Positions 42,445 through 50,528 of a DNA stretch of 64,000 nt are shown here, piece by piece; within the stretch, counting starts at the first letter, position 1; each line of letters begins with the position of its first letter. Source of the DNA: Catenuloplanes atrovinosus (lineage in GTDB: Bacteria > Actinomycetota > Actinomycetes > Mycobacteriales > Micromonosporaceae). The stretch spans positions 5,814,001 to 5,878,000 of the forward strand of contig NZ_JAVDYB010000001.1 of NCBI RefSeq assembly GCF_031458235.1. The letters are read 5' to 3'. A program made the position numbers and the translations under genes. The notes under the pieces are model-generated. The model searched no databases. It worked only from the letters and a program-made list of their open reading frames with translations, and was not told the origin of the DNA.

Positions 42445-43361
42445 GGCCGGTTCCCGAACGGCTTGTGCACGGCCGTGTAGTAGCGGTCGATCAGCGCCTC
42501 GCTCGGCGTCGGCTCCGTGATGATCATGTCGGTGACCGTGTGCCGCGCGGCCGCCTTGATCAGCGGGTCCAGCGGGCCGTCCACCGCGCACCACAGCACC
42601 CGCCCGTCCACGCCCAGGTCCGTGACGCCGGGCAGGCCGAAGAAGTCCGCGCGCGGCACCGGCTCCGCGAAGTGCACCTGCACCCGCCGGGCCTGCCGGT
42701 GCGCGGCCTGCTCCACCCGCTCGACCGCGACCAGCCGGCCCTCGTGCAGCACGCCGACCCGGTCCGCGACCTGCCACGTGTCGGACACCTGCCGCGCGCA
42801 CAGCACCACCGTGCGACCACGCTCCCGCGTCTCGCGGATCAGCGCCAGCAGTTCGCTGCGGCCGGCCGGGTCCAGCCCGGCGGCCGGCTCGTCCAGCAGC
42901 AGCAGGTCCGGATCGTGCATGAACGCGGCCACCAGCCCCAGCCGGCGCCGGTTGCCGGGCGAGAGCGAGCGCGCCCGCCGGCCGGTGTCCAGACCCAGAC
43001 GATCCGCGAGGGTACGTAACCGCACCGTGTTCCGCCCGCCGCGCGCCCGGTCCAGCGCGTGCAGCAGCGACAGCACGCTCTCCCGGCGCTCGAACGTCAG
43101 CTCGGCCGGGCAGTACCCGATCCGGGCGCGCACCGCGACCGCGCTCGGCTCCTCGCCCAGCACGCTCACCCGCCCGGCCGAGGGCCGGACCAGGTCGAGC
43201 AGCATCCGCAGCGTGGTGGTCTTCCCGGCGCCGGACGGGCCGAGCAGCCCGAACACCTCGCCGGCCGGGACGGTCAGGGACAGGTCGTGCACGCCGCGCC
43301 CGTCCGCGTACCACTTGGTCAGGTGTTCCGCCGCGATCGCCACCGGCGCAGGGGTCCCCAT
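42441..43361 (-). CDS. ABC transporter ATP-binding protein
   Basis: 306 aa from ATG 43361. Walker A is GPSGAGKTT (residues about 42-50), the signature LSPGNRRRLGL, Walker B LLLLDEPAAGLDP, and a switch region TVVLCARQ follows. The signature is LSPGN, not LSGGQ, and the H-loop His is replaced by Ala/Arg, so this exporter ATPase is slightly divergent. The C-terminal 80 residues form a domain typical of drug-type ABC-2 ATPases. Partner permease: next gene. Confidence 0.88.
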   Translation of the reverse strand: MGTPAPVAIAAEHLTKWYADGRGVHDLSLTVPAGEVFGLLGPSGAGKTTTLRMLLDLVRPSAGRVSVLGEEPSAVAVRARIGYCPAELTFERRESVLSLLHALDRARGGRNTVRLRTLADRLGLDTGRRARSLSPGNRRRLGLVAAFMHDPDLLLLDEPAAGLDPAGRSELLALIRETRERGRTVVLCARQVSDTWQVADRVGVLHEGRLVAVERVEQAAHRQARRVQVHFAEPVPRADFFGLPGVTDLGVDGRVLWCAVDGPLDPLIKAAARHTVTDMIITEPTPSEALIDRYYTAVHKPFGNRP

Positions 43362-43457
43362 CCCTAGAGGATGCGGCGCGCACCGGCCCGGCGGACAGCT
43401 CGGGGCGCTGGGCGTTTGCTGACAGTTTCCTATGCGTGCCTGGTAGCGTTCCGGCCC

Positions 43458-44219
43458 GTGAACGACCTGGTGGAGACGTTGCGCGCGGCCGGGTGCGTGT
43501 TCGCGGAGGACGAGGCCCGGGTGCTGCGCGCGGCCGCGGGCACGCCGGGCGAGCTGGCCGCGATGACCGCCCGCCGGGTGGCCGGGGAGCCGCTGGAGCA
43601 CGTGGTCGGCGCGGTGGAGTTCGCCGGCCGGCGGTACGCGGTGGCGCCCGGCGTCTTCGTGCCGCGGCGGCGCAGCGAGCTGCTCGTCCGTACCGCCGTG
43701 GGGTCGGTGGGCCGGGGCACCGCGGTGATCGTGGACCTGTGCTGCGGGTGTGGCGCGCTCGGTGCCGCCACCGCGGCCGCGCTGCCCGGTGCGCGCCTGG
43801 TCGCGGCCGATGTGGACCCGGTCGCCACCGCCTGCGCCCGGCGCAACGTGGAGCCGCTCGGCGGGCGGGTGTACACCGGGGACCTGTTCGCCCCGCTGCC
43901 CGCGGACCTGCGCGGCACCGTGACGATCCTGCTGGCGAACGTGCCGTACGTGCCGTCCGCCGAGGTGGCGCTGATGCCGCCGGAGGCGCGGGACCACGAG
44001 CCCCGGTTCGCGCTGGACGGCGGTCCGGACGGCCTCGCGCCGCTGCGGCGGCTGGCCGCGTCCGCGGGTGACTGGCTGGCGCCGGGCGGCCTGCTGCTGA
44101 CCGAGACCGGTGGCGCGCAGGCGCCCGCGGCCGCGTCGGTGCTGCGCGCGGCCGGCCTCTCCGCGGCGATCGTCTCGGATGATGATCTTGGGGCGACCGC
44201 GGTCGTGGGACGCCGATAG
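43458..44219 (+). CDS. PrmC-like protein N5-glutamine methyltransferase
   Basis: 253 aa from GTG 43458. TAGCGT lies 8 nt upstream, suggesting a leaderless transcript. The SAM-binding motif VDLCCGCGALGAATAAALP and ADVDPVATACARRN are standard class I. NVPYVPSAEVALMPPEARDHEP replaces the NPPY of true PrmC with NVPY. The substrate may therefore be another protein, but the N5-glutamine methyltransferase family is clear. The gene is monocistronic and divergent from the ABC exporter. Confidence 0.82.
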   Translation: MNDLVETLRAAGCVFAEDEARVLRAAAGTPGELAAMTARRVAGEPLEHVVGAVEFAGRRYAVAPGVFVPRRRSELLVRTAVGSVGRGTAVIVDLCCGCGALGAATAAALPGARLVAADVDPVATACARRNVEPLGGRVYTGDLFAPLPADLRGTVTILLANVPYVPSAEVALMPPEARDHEPRFALDGGPDGLAPLRRLAASAGDWLAPGGLLLTETGGAQAPAAASVLRAAGLSAAIVSDDDLGATAVVGRR

Positions 44220-44228
44220 GCTGGCCGC

Positions 44229-44717
44229 ATGGAAATCAGGACGGCGACCGACGCGGACTGGCCGGGCATCTGGCCGATCCTGCGCTGGGTCATCTCGACC
44301 GGCGAGCACTTCACCTGGGGTCCGGACACCACGGAGGAGTGGGCGCGCGGCAAGTGGATGACCGCGCCGCCCGGCCGCACGCTGGTCGCGGTCGACCCGG
44401 ACGGCACGATCGCCGGCACCGCGTACACCACGCCGAACCAGCCCGGGCACGGCGCGCACGTGGCCAACGCGGGCTTCGCGGTCTCGCCGGAGCACGGCGG
44501 GCGCGGCATCGGCCGGGCGCTCGGCGAGCGCGCGCTCGCGGACGCCGCCGCCGACGGGTACCGGGCCATGCAGTTCAACGCGGTGGTGTCCACCAACGCG
44601 CCGGCCGTCAAGCTCTGGACGGCGCTCGGCTTCGATATCCTGGCGACCGTCCCGGAGGCGTTCCGGCACCCCACGCAGGGGTACGTCGGGCTGCACATCA
44701 TGCACCGCACTCTGTAG
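44229..44717 (+). CDS. GNAT N-acetyltransferase
   Basis: 162 aa. TAGGCT is 6 nt before ATG 44229 (leaderless). Acetyl-CoA binding is shown by NAGFAVSPEHGGRGIGRALGE (motif A, HGGRGIGRAL) and AMQFNAVVSTNAPAVKLWTALGF (motif B; key segment VSTNAPAVKLW). The substrate is unknown. It sits 9 bp after the methyltransferase gene. Confidence 0.85.
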   Translation: MEIRTATDADWPGIWPILRWVISTGEHFTWGPDTTEEWARGKWMTAPPGRTLVAVDPDGTIAGTAYTTPNQPGHGAHVANAGFAVSPEHGGRGIGRALGERALADAAADGYRAMQFNAVVSTNAPAVKLWTALGFDILATVPEAFRHPTQGYVGLHIMHRTL

Positions 44718-44747
44718 CAACCGCCCGGCTCGACTAGGGTTCTCCTG

Positions 44748-45548
44748 GTGACGGAGCTGCCGATCTGCCGCACCTGCGGGGTGCAGTACGGTGCCGCGAG
44801 CTTCGACGCGCGGACCTGCGCCATCTGCGCGGACGAGCGGCAATACACGGGCTGGGAGGGCCAGCGCTGGACCACGCTGGCCGGGCTCTCCGCGGCCGGG
44901 CACCGCGGCGTGGTCCGCCCCGAACCGCCCGATCTGTGGGGCGTCGGCGTCGAGCCGGCCGTGGCCATCGGGCAGCGCGCGCTGATCGTGCCCGGCGAGG
45001 GCGGCAACGTGCTCTTCGACTGCGTGCCCTACCTGGACGATCGCACGGTCGCGGCCGTGCACGAGCGCGGCGGGCTGGCCGCCATCGCCATCTCGCACCC
45101 GCACTTCTACGGCGCGATGATCGAGTGGAGCCGCGCGTTCGGCGACATCCCGGTGTACGTGCACGCGGCCGACCGGCAGTGGGTCAAGCGGCACGGCAAC
45201 GTGCGCCTGTGGGAGGGCGAGACGCTGGAGATCCTGCCCGGGCGCACGCTGATCAACTGCGGCGTGCACTTCCCCGGCGGCACCGTGCTCCATTGGGCCT
45301 CGGGCGGCGGCGCGCTCTGCACCGGCGACATCTTCACCGTGGTGATGGACCGGCGGTGGGTGAGCTTCATGTACTCGTACCCGAACCTCATCCCGGAGCG
45401 CCCGGCCGTGATCACGCGCGCGCTGGAGCTGGTCGAGCCGTTCGAGTTCGACACCATCTACGGTGGCTGGTGGGGGCGTGTGGTCACCGGCGGCGCGAAG
45501 GAGGCACTGGCCGCGTCCGCCGCGCGGTACCTGAGCCGGCTCCATTGA
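44748..45548 (+). CDS. MBL-fold hydrolase with N-terminal zinc ribbon
   Basis: 266 aa, with leaderless-type TAGGGT 7 nt before GTG 44748. The N terminus has CRTCG and CAIC, a four-Cys zinc ribbon. The rest is metallo-beta-lactamase fold: ISHPHFYGAMIEW in place of HxHxDH, then the CTGDIFTVV strand. The first-shell histidines are partly replaced (HPHFYGA), so activity may differ from typical hydrolases. Role unknown. Confidence 0.72.
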   Translation: MTELPICRTCGVQYGAASFDARTCAICADERQYTGWEGQRWTTLAGLSAAGHRGVVRPEPPDLWGVGVEPAVAIGQRALIVPGEGGNVLFDCVPYLDDRTVAAVHERGGLAAIAISHPHFYGAMIEWSRAFGDIPVYVHAADRQWVKRHGNVRLWEGETLEILPGRTLINCGVHFPGGTVLHWASGGGALCTGDIFTVVMDRRWVSFMYSYPNLIPERPAVITRALELVEPFEFDTIYGGWWGRVVTGGAKEALAASAARYLSRLH

Positions 45549-45618
45549 CGAACCCGCGCGCCGGCCCGGAAGTGCCTCTGCGACCATGTGGGACGCATTC
45601 GCGTTCGCAGGGGGTCGC

Positions 45619-48186
45619 ATGAAACCGCTCCTGCCGGGGGACCCGGCCCGGATAGGTCGCTACGAGCTCGAAGCGCGCCTCGGCGCCGGCGGCATGGGCG
45701 TCGTCTACCTCGGGCGCACACCCGGCGGCCGGCCCGCCGCCGTCAAAGTGATCAGCCCCGGCTACCTCGCCCACCCCGAGGCGCTGACCCGGTTCCGGCG
45801 CGAGGCCGACACGCTCCGCACGGTCCGCAGCGCCTACACGGCCGCGCTGATCGACGCCGAGCTGGCCACCGCGCCGTACTGGATGGCCACCGAGTACATC
45901 CCCGGCCCCACGCTCGCGTCCGCGGTCGCCACCAGCGGCCCGATGCAGGCCGTCGACGTGGTCCGGCTGATGGCCGCGCTCGCCGAGGGCCTCTCCGAGA
46001 TCCACGCGCACGGCATCTGCCACCGCGACCTCAAGCCGCAGAACGTGATCCTCTCCGCCACCGGCCCGCAGCTCATCGACTTCGGCGTGGCCCGCGGCGC
46101 CGACGACGCCGGCCTCACCGAGAGCGGCACGTTCATGGGCACGCTCGGCTACACCGCGCCCGAGCTGATGGACGACGAGGACCTGACCCCGGCCGCGGAC
46201 GTCTTCGCGCTCGGCGCCACCACCGCCCTGGCCGCCACCGGCCGGCGCCCGTTCGGCGGCGGCGCGGTCGAACGGGTCGCGCTCCGCGTCATCCGCGAGG
46301 ACATCGACCTCGACGGCGTCGAGCCGCGCCTGGCCACGCTGATCCGCGCGTGCGTCGCCCGCGACCGCGCCACCCGCCCCACGCCGGACGCGATCATCGA
46401 CCACTGCCGCGAGTGGCTGGGCAGCGGCGGCACCCCCTTCCCGGCGGCTTCCGCCGCCTCACGACCATCCAGCACGGGTACGCCGCCGGCCGCCCCGGTC
46501 CGGTCGCCGTCCGCCGCGAGCGGGTCGTCCGGCGCGGCCGGGGTTCGGGGTGCGGCGAGCGTCTCCGGAGGAGGCTCCGGCGGGGGCGGGACGAGCGACG
46601 CGGCGGCGTGGGCGGCCGAGTTCAGCCGGGCCACCGGCACCAACCCGAGCGCGTGGGCACCTCCCGTCCCCGGGCAGCCCGCGTCCACAACAAGCGCCGA
46701 CCGGCGGACCGGCGCGGCCGACGCCGGCAGCCCGCAGCAGGGGAATGTCGCCGAGAGCGGCGACGGTGCGGGCAGCGTGACCGGTGCCGGCGGGAGCGGC
46801 GGCCCGGGTGGTAGCTCCGGCCCCGCAGCCGCCGCGAACCGCGGAAGCGACTCGTCCGCTGGTGGTACGGGCGCGGCGGTCGGCTCAGGTGGCACGACCA
46901 GCGAGGGCAAGTCGCGTGACGCGGGCGCGCCGAACAGCCCTGGCACCGCGACGAGCGAGCGCGAGCCGCGCGACGCGGGCACCGCGAAGACGGCCGACGC
47001 CGGCATCCCGAACGACACCTCAGCGGGCGGGACCGACCCGCGCACCGCGCGTGGCGGGAACACCCCGACCGGCATCAGCACCCCGGCCGGCCCGAGTACC
47101 GAGGCCAGCCCAGGTATCGCAGCGGGCTCAAGTACCGCAGCCGGTCCAGGTACCGCAGCCAGCCCTGCTACACCAGTGGACCTGGGAAACGCCGCAAGCC
47201 CTACTGGTGCAGCGGGCCCACGAAACGCCACTAACCCGAGCACCGCAGGCAGCCCGGGCACCGCAGGCAGCCCCAGCGCCACAGGCAGCCCCAGCACCAC
47301 AGGCAGCCCCAGCACCACGCCCATCCCGACAACGACGGGCAGCCCGACAACCGCGGGCAGCCCGACAACCGCGGGCAGCCGGAGTATCGCAGCCAGCCCT
47401 GGTACCGCGGCTAGCCCAAGTATCGCGGCTGGTTCGAGTGCCGCCGGGACTGCGGGTGGTCAGGGCGGCGCCGGGAGCGGGAGTGCCGCGGAGAAGGGGG
47501 CCGGGCGGCACGCCGGGCCGGGGAGTCCGCCGGAGGCGGGGAGCGGTGGGCCGGGTGCGGGCGTGACGGTGGAACCCGCTCGCGGCAGCGGGTCCAGCGG
47601 GGAAGGCCGACGGCGTACCCCTGGAAAGATTTTGATCGTGGTTGCCGCGGCCGTGGCCGGGGTGCTGATCGCGGTCGGTGGCACGTTCGCGGTGCTCAGC
47701 GGGTCGGGCGCGGAGCAGGACGCGCCCGCGGATGCCGCGGGCGTGCCCGCGCCGATGTGGAGCCTGGGCCTGCCGCAGACGGCGCCGCCGGTGGCGACGC
47801 TGCCGCCGTCGCCCAAGGCGCCGGCGGTGAGCACGCCGACCAGCGCCGACGACCGCTGCATCCAGGCGCCGGCCGGTGGCGGTGGCGTCGGGGTGGCGGC
47901 CTGTGACGGGTCGGCCGGGCAGCGGTGGGGCTACGACGAGCAGGATCGGCTGTGGTACGCGGCCGGTGCTGGCGCCCGGTGCCTGATCGTGCGCGTGGAC
48001 GCCGGCTTCGACGTGCGGCTCGGCGAGTGCACCGACGCCGCCCCGCGGTTCGCGCACCAGGCGAACGGCACGCTCCGGCTGGCCGGCACCGACCGGTGTC
48101 TGACCATTCTGGACACCGCACTGCTCTCGGCCCAGCCGTGCACCGGCGCACCTACTCAGGTGTGGCGGATGCCGGCTCGGTCCTGA
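45619..48186 (+). CDS. Ser/Thr protein kinase with lectin-like ectodomain
   Basis: 855 aa from ATG 45619. The kinase domain (residues about 14-270) has GAGGMGVVYLG, VKVI (ATP Lys), HRDLKPQN and DFGVARG, all intact. A low-complexity segment of about 400 residues, rich in Ser/Pro/Gly/Thr/Ala with SPGTAGSPSATG-type repeats, follows. Then comes a membrane span (ILIVVAAAVAGVLIAVGGTF) near residue 680. Outside the membrane is a ricin-B-like beta-trefoil half: CIQAPAGG, QRWGYDEQDRL, CLTILDT and QVWRMP, with QxW-type repeats. It is probably a surface receptor kinase sensing carbohydrate or wall material. The gene ends inside the convergent radical SAM gene (35-bp overlap). Confidence 0.87.
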   Translation: MKPLLPGDPARIGRYELEARLGAGGMGVVYLGRTPGGRPAAVKVISPGYLAHPEALTRFRREADTLRTVRSAYTAALIDAELATAPYWMATEYIPGPTLASAVATSGPMQAVDVVRLMAALAEGLSEIHAHGICHRDLKPQNVILSATGPQLIDFGVARGADDAGLTESGTFMGTLGYTAPELMDDEDLTPAADVFALGATTALAATGRRPFGGGAVERVALRVIREDIDLDGVEPRLATLIRACVARDRATRPTPDAIIDHCREWLGSGGTPFPAASAASRPSSTGTPPAAPVRSPSAASGSSGAAGVRGAASVSGGGSGGGGTSDAAAWAAEFSRATGTNPSAWAPPVPGQPASTTSADRRTGAADAGSPQQGNVAESGDGAGSVTGAGGSGGPGGSSGPAAAANRGSDSSAGGTGAAVGSGGTTSEGKSRDAGAPNSPGTATSEREPRDAGTAKTADAGIPNDTSAGGTDPRTARGGNTPTGISTPAGPSTEASPGIAAGSSTAAGPGTAASPATPVDLGNAASPTGAAGPRNATNPSTAGSPGTAGSPSATGSPSTTGSPSTTPIPTTTGSPTTAGSPTTAGSRSIAASPGTAASPSIAAGSSAAGTAGGQGGAGSGSAAEKGAGRHAGPGSPPEAGSGGPGAGVTVEPARGSGSSGEGRRRTPGKILIVVAAAVAGVLIAVGGTFAVLSGSGAEQDAPADAAGVPAPMWSLGLPQTAPPVATLPPSPKAPAVSTPTSADDRCIQAPAGGGGVGVAACDGSAGQRWGYDEQDRLWYAAGAGARCLIVRVDAGFDVRLGECTDAAPRFAHQANGTLRLAGTDRCLTILDTALLSAQPCTGAPTQVWRMPARS

Positions 48187-49483
48187 CCATCGGCAGCAGC
48201 GTGCGGCTGCGGCCGGGGCGCGGGTACGCCTCGGCCGCCGCGGCGAGACGCTGGGCGTGGTCGCGCTGCTTCTGCCAGTGCCCGTAGAGCGCGCCGCGCC
48301 GCGACAGCCGGTCCACCTCGCTGATCGTGGCCGGGTCGACGTCGCCGGGCGGCGCGTCCCGCCACGGCGTGCCGGGCAGCGGCATGAACGTGTGCGCGTG
48401 AATGCGCGCGCCGAGATCGGCCAGCTCACGCGCGAGCCGCAGCGAGTCCTCGGTGTCCTGCCCGTCCTCCCCCGGCATCCCGAAGATCATGTCTACGTTG
48501 ATCCGGAACCCCTCCTCGACGCCGAGCCGCACCGCGCGCCTGACCTCCTCGACGCCGTGCCCGCGCTTGGCCGACGCCAGGATCCGGTCCGACCCGGACT
48601 GCGCCCCCACGATGATGTTGTTGTTCGCGCAGTACCTCTTGACCAGCCGCAACGTTTCCCGGGTGATGTGCTCCGGCCGGATCTCACTCGGAAACGACCC
48701 GAAGAACACCCGCCCACCCGGCCCGATCCCCTCCCGGCAGGATGCCAGCAGTTCCTCCACCGCCGCGAGGTTCGGCTCCTCGGTCTGGCTGCCGTAGCTG
48801 AGCGCGGTCGGCGTGATGAACCGGACGTCCCGCAGCCCGCGCTCCCGCATCCGGTCCACATGCCAGCGCACGTTCTCCACGCTGCGGTGCCGGAACCGCG
48901 CGGAGAACATGAACGGCGTCTGGCAGAACCGGCAGGCGTACACACATCCGCGGGTGATCTCGAGCGCGTTGAACCGGTCCCACTTCAGGGCGAAACCGGG
49001 GAAGTCGTCGAGCGGGCGCTGCCGCGCCTTACCGGTCCTGACGAGCTTGCCGGTGGCGTCGCGGTAGGCCAAGCCGGTGATGCCGGTGGGGTCGCCCTTG
49101 GCGTCGACCAGGCTGATCAGCGTCGACTCCCCCTCGCCGATGGCGGCCATGTCCCAACCGGCGTCCAGGGTCTGCACCGGCTCGGCCGTGGCGTGCACCC
49201 CGCCGGCCAGATGCGTGACGTGCGGACCGTCGGCCAGCGCCCGGATCTGCTGGAGTTCCTCGGCCAGCGCCGCCGCGTCCGGCGAGTAGAACGACCAGAG
49301 CACCAGCACCCGGGTGTCATCGGCTTCTCGGATGTGCCGGGCCGTCTCCTCGGTGCTCTCCCCGAACCGGACCTCGAACCGGGTCGCGGTCTCGTGCTCA
49401 CCAAGCGCGCCGAGTAGCGCGTGGAAACCGTAGGTCACCGCCTTGCGGTAACGCAGCACCAGAACCAAGTCCAGACCAGCCAT
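48152..49483 (-). CDS. B12-binding radical SAM protein
   Basis: 443 aa from ATG 49483. The N-terminal 160 residues form the cobalamin-binding-like domain (VLVLWSFYSPDAAALAEEL, then VTHLAGGVHATAEP and GEGESTLISLV). The radical SAM core has CVYACRFCQ (CxxxCxxC) near residue 182 and the glycine-rich and DMIFGMPGED segments typical of the family. Substrate unknown. Its 5' half is duplicated at 56812-57364 with 23 differences in about 184 residues. The duplicate ends exactly at CVYAC, so this copy may be a product of integration that restored the gene. Confidence 0.85.
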   Translation of the reverse strand: MAGLDLVLVLRYRKAVTYGFHALLGALGEHETATRFEVRFGESTEETARHIREADDTRVLVLWSFYSPDAAALAEELQQIRALADGPHVTHLAGGVHATAEPVQTLDAGWDMAAIGEGESTLISLVDAKGDPTGITGLAYRDATGKLVRTGKARQRPLDDFPGFALKWDRFNALEITRGCVYACRFCQTPFMFSARFRHRSVENVRWHVDRMRERGLRDVRFITPTALSYGSQTEEPNLAAVEELLASCREGIGPGGRVFFGSFPSEIRPEHITRETLRLVKRYCANNNIIVGAQSGSDRILASAKRGHGVEEVRRAVRLGVEEGFRINVDMIFGMPGEDGQDTEDSLRLARELADLGARIHAHTFMPLPGTPWRDAPPGDVDPATISEVDRLSRRGALYGHWQKQRDHAQRLAAAAEAYPRPGRSRTLLPMVRTEPASATPE

Positions 49484-49572
49484 GCGGCGATTTTGCCAGC
49501 ACCTGCTGGTGCGACCGTCGCCGCACCGAGACTACTGGCCACGGAATATAAGTTCTCCTAATACTCGAAACC

Positions 49573-49944
49573 ATGTGGGAGGTAGTGCTCCATCCCGAGG
49601 TCGAAGCATGGTTTCTCGATCTGTGCCGCACCGACTCGGAGACCGCGGATCTCATCTCCGAGGCAATCGACGTGCTTGTCGCCCAAGGGCCGGCTCTGGG
49701 CCGTCCGTTGGTCGACCGGTTGAGGGGCAGCGACCTCCACAACATGAAGGAATTGCGTCCGGGCTCCACAGGGACAACCGAGGCTAGAATAATCTTCGCG
49801 TTCGATCCGGCACGCGAAGCCGTGTTCCTCGTCGCCGGCGACAAGTCGGGCCGATGGCAAGCCCCATACCGCGAGGCGATCCCCTTGGCCGATGTCCGGT
49901 TCGCCGAGCATCTAGCGGCGCTGAAAGAGGAGGAGCAGTCATGA
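49573..49944 (+). CDS. HigB/RelE-type toxin
   Basis: 123 aa from ATG 49573; TAATAC 8 nt upstream suggests a leaderless promoter. VVLHPEVEAWFLDLC is the N terminus of the Gp49/HigB-like RelE superfamily, and LVDRLRGSDLHNMKELRPG and ARIIFAFDPA match its core. Such toxins cleave mRNA on the ribosome. It is followed by an overlapping antitoxin gene (ATGA at 49941). It lies at the left end of the island that interrupts the radical SAM gene. Confidence 0.85.
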   Translation: MWEVVLHPEVEAWFLDLCRTDSETADLISEAIDVLVAQGPALGRPLVDRLRGSDLHNMKELRPGSTGTTEARIIFAFDPAREAVFLVAGDKSGRWQAPYREAIPLADVRFAEHLAALKEEEQS

Positions 49945-50273
49945 CTGAGGCAGCCAACTGGCGCGAGGTCAAGGCCAAGGCCCGCGCCATCGACCCGACC
50001 TGGGACAGCAACGACCGAGTGGCCCGGCGTCAGCACATGCGCGAGCAGATGCTCGCCGCTGTCAGCGGCGCCCAGCTGGCCGACATCCGGCAACACCTCG
50101 GCATGACTCAGGCGCAGCTCGCTGAGGCCGCCGGTCTCTCACAGGCGCGCATCAGCCAGATTGAGAATGGTGACGCGGTGGGGCTGGACACTCTGCGCGC
50201 CTACGTCATCGGACTCGGCGGACACCTCGACATCGTCGCCCGAATTGGCAACATTCAGCTCAACGTGGCCTAG
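49941..50273 (+). CDS. XRE-type antitoxin (HigA-like)
   Basis: 110 aa from ATG 49941, overlapping the toxin stop by 4 bp. The helix-turn-helix lies at about residues 55-80 (MTQAQLAEAAGLSQARISQIE), with AVGLDTLRAYVIGLGGHL following, as in HigA antitoxins. It neutralises the upstream toxin and probably represses the operon. The order toxin-then-antitoxin is that of higBA. There are about 255 bp before the convergent HerA gene stop, with no gene in between. Confidence 0.85.
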   Translation: MTEAANWREVKAKARAIDPTWDSNDRVARRQHMREQMLAAVSGAQLADIRQHLGMTQAQLAEAAGLSQARISQIENGDAVGLDTLRAYVIGLGGHLDIVARIGNIQLNVA

Positions 50274-50528
50274 GAAACGGCGACTCTCCCTCGCCGCTCC
50301 GTTGCCCCAACCGCTACCGGGCCGCAGCCACCAACGCCAAATCCCTGCCATGGGCAACCGCACTTCGCCCAAGTCTCCACGACGAGGGCCACCCGGAAGC
50401 GACGGAGCACTGCCACGGTCTCGCCGGCGCCTGATCCGATGGGATGCTGCCGAGCAATCTGCCCAGCCGCAGCAGGAGGCCTCTGCCGTTGCAAGCAGGT
50501 TGCGATCGGCCCGACTTCGTCAGGTGGC

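Noticed and set aside
47090-47440. Short repeats suggesting CRISPR or minisatellite
   Set aside because: They encode in-frame Ser/Pro/Gly/Thr linker of the kinase and keep the reading frame.
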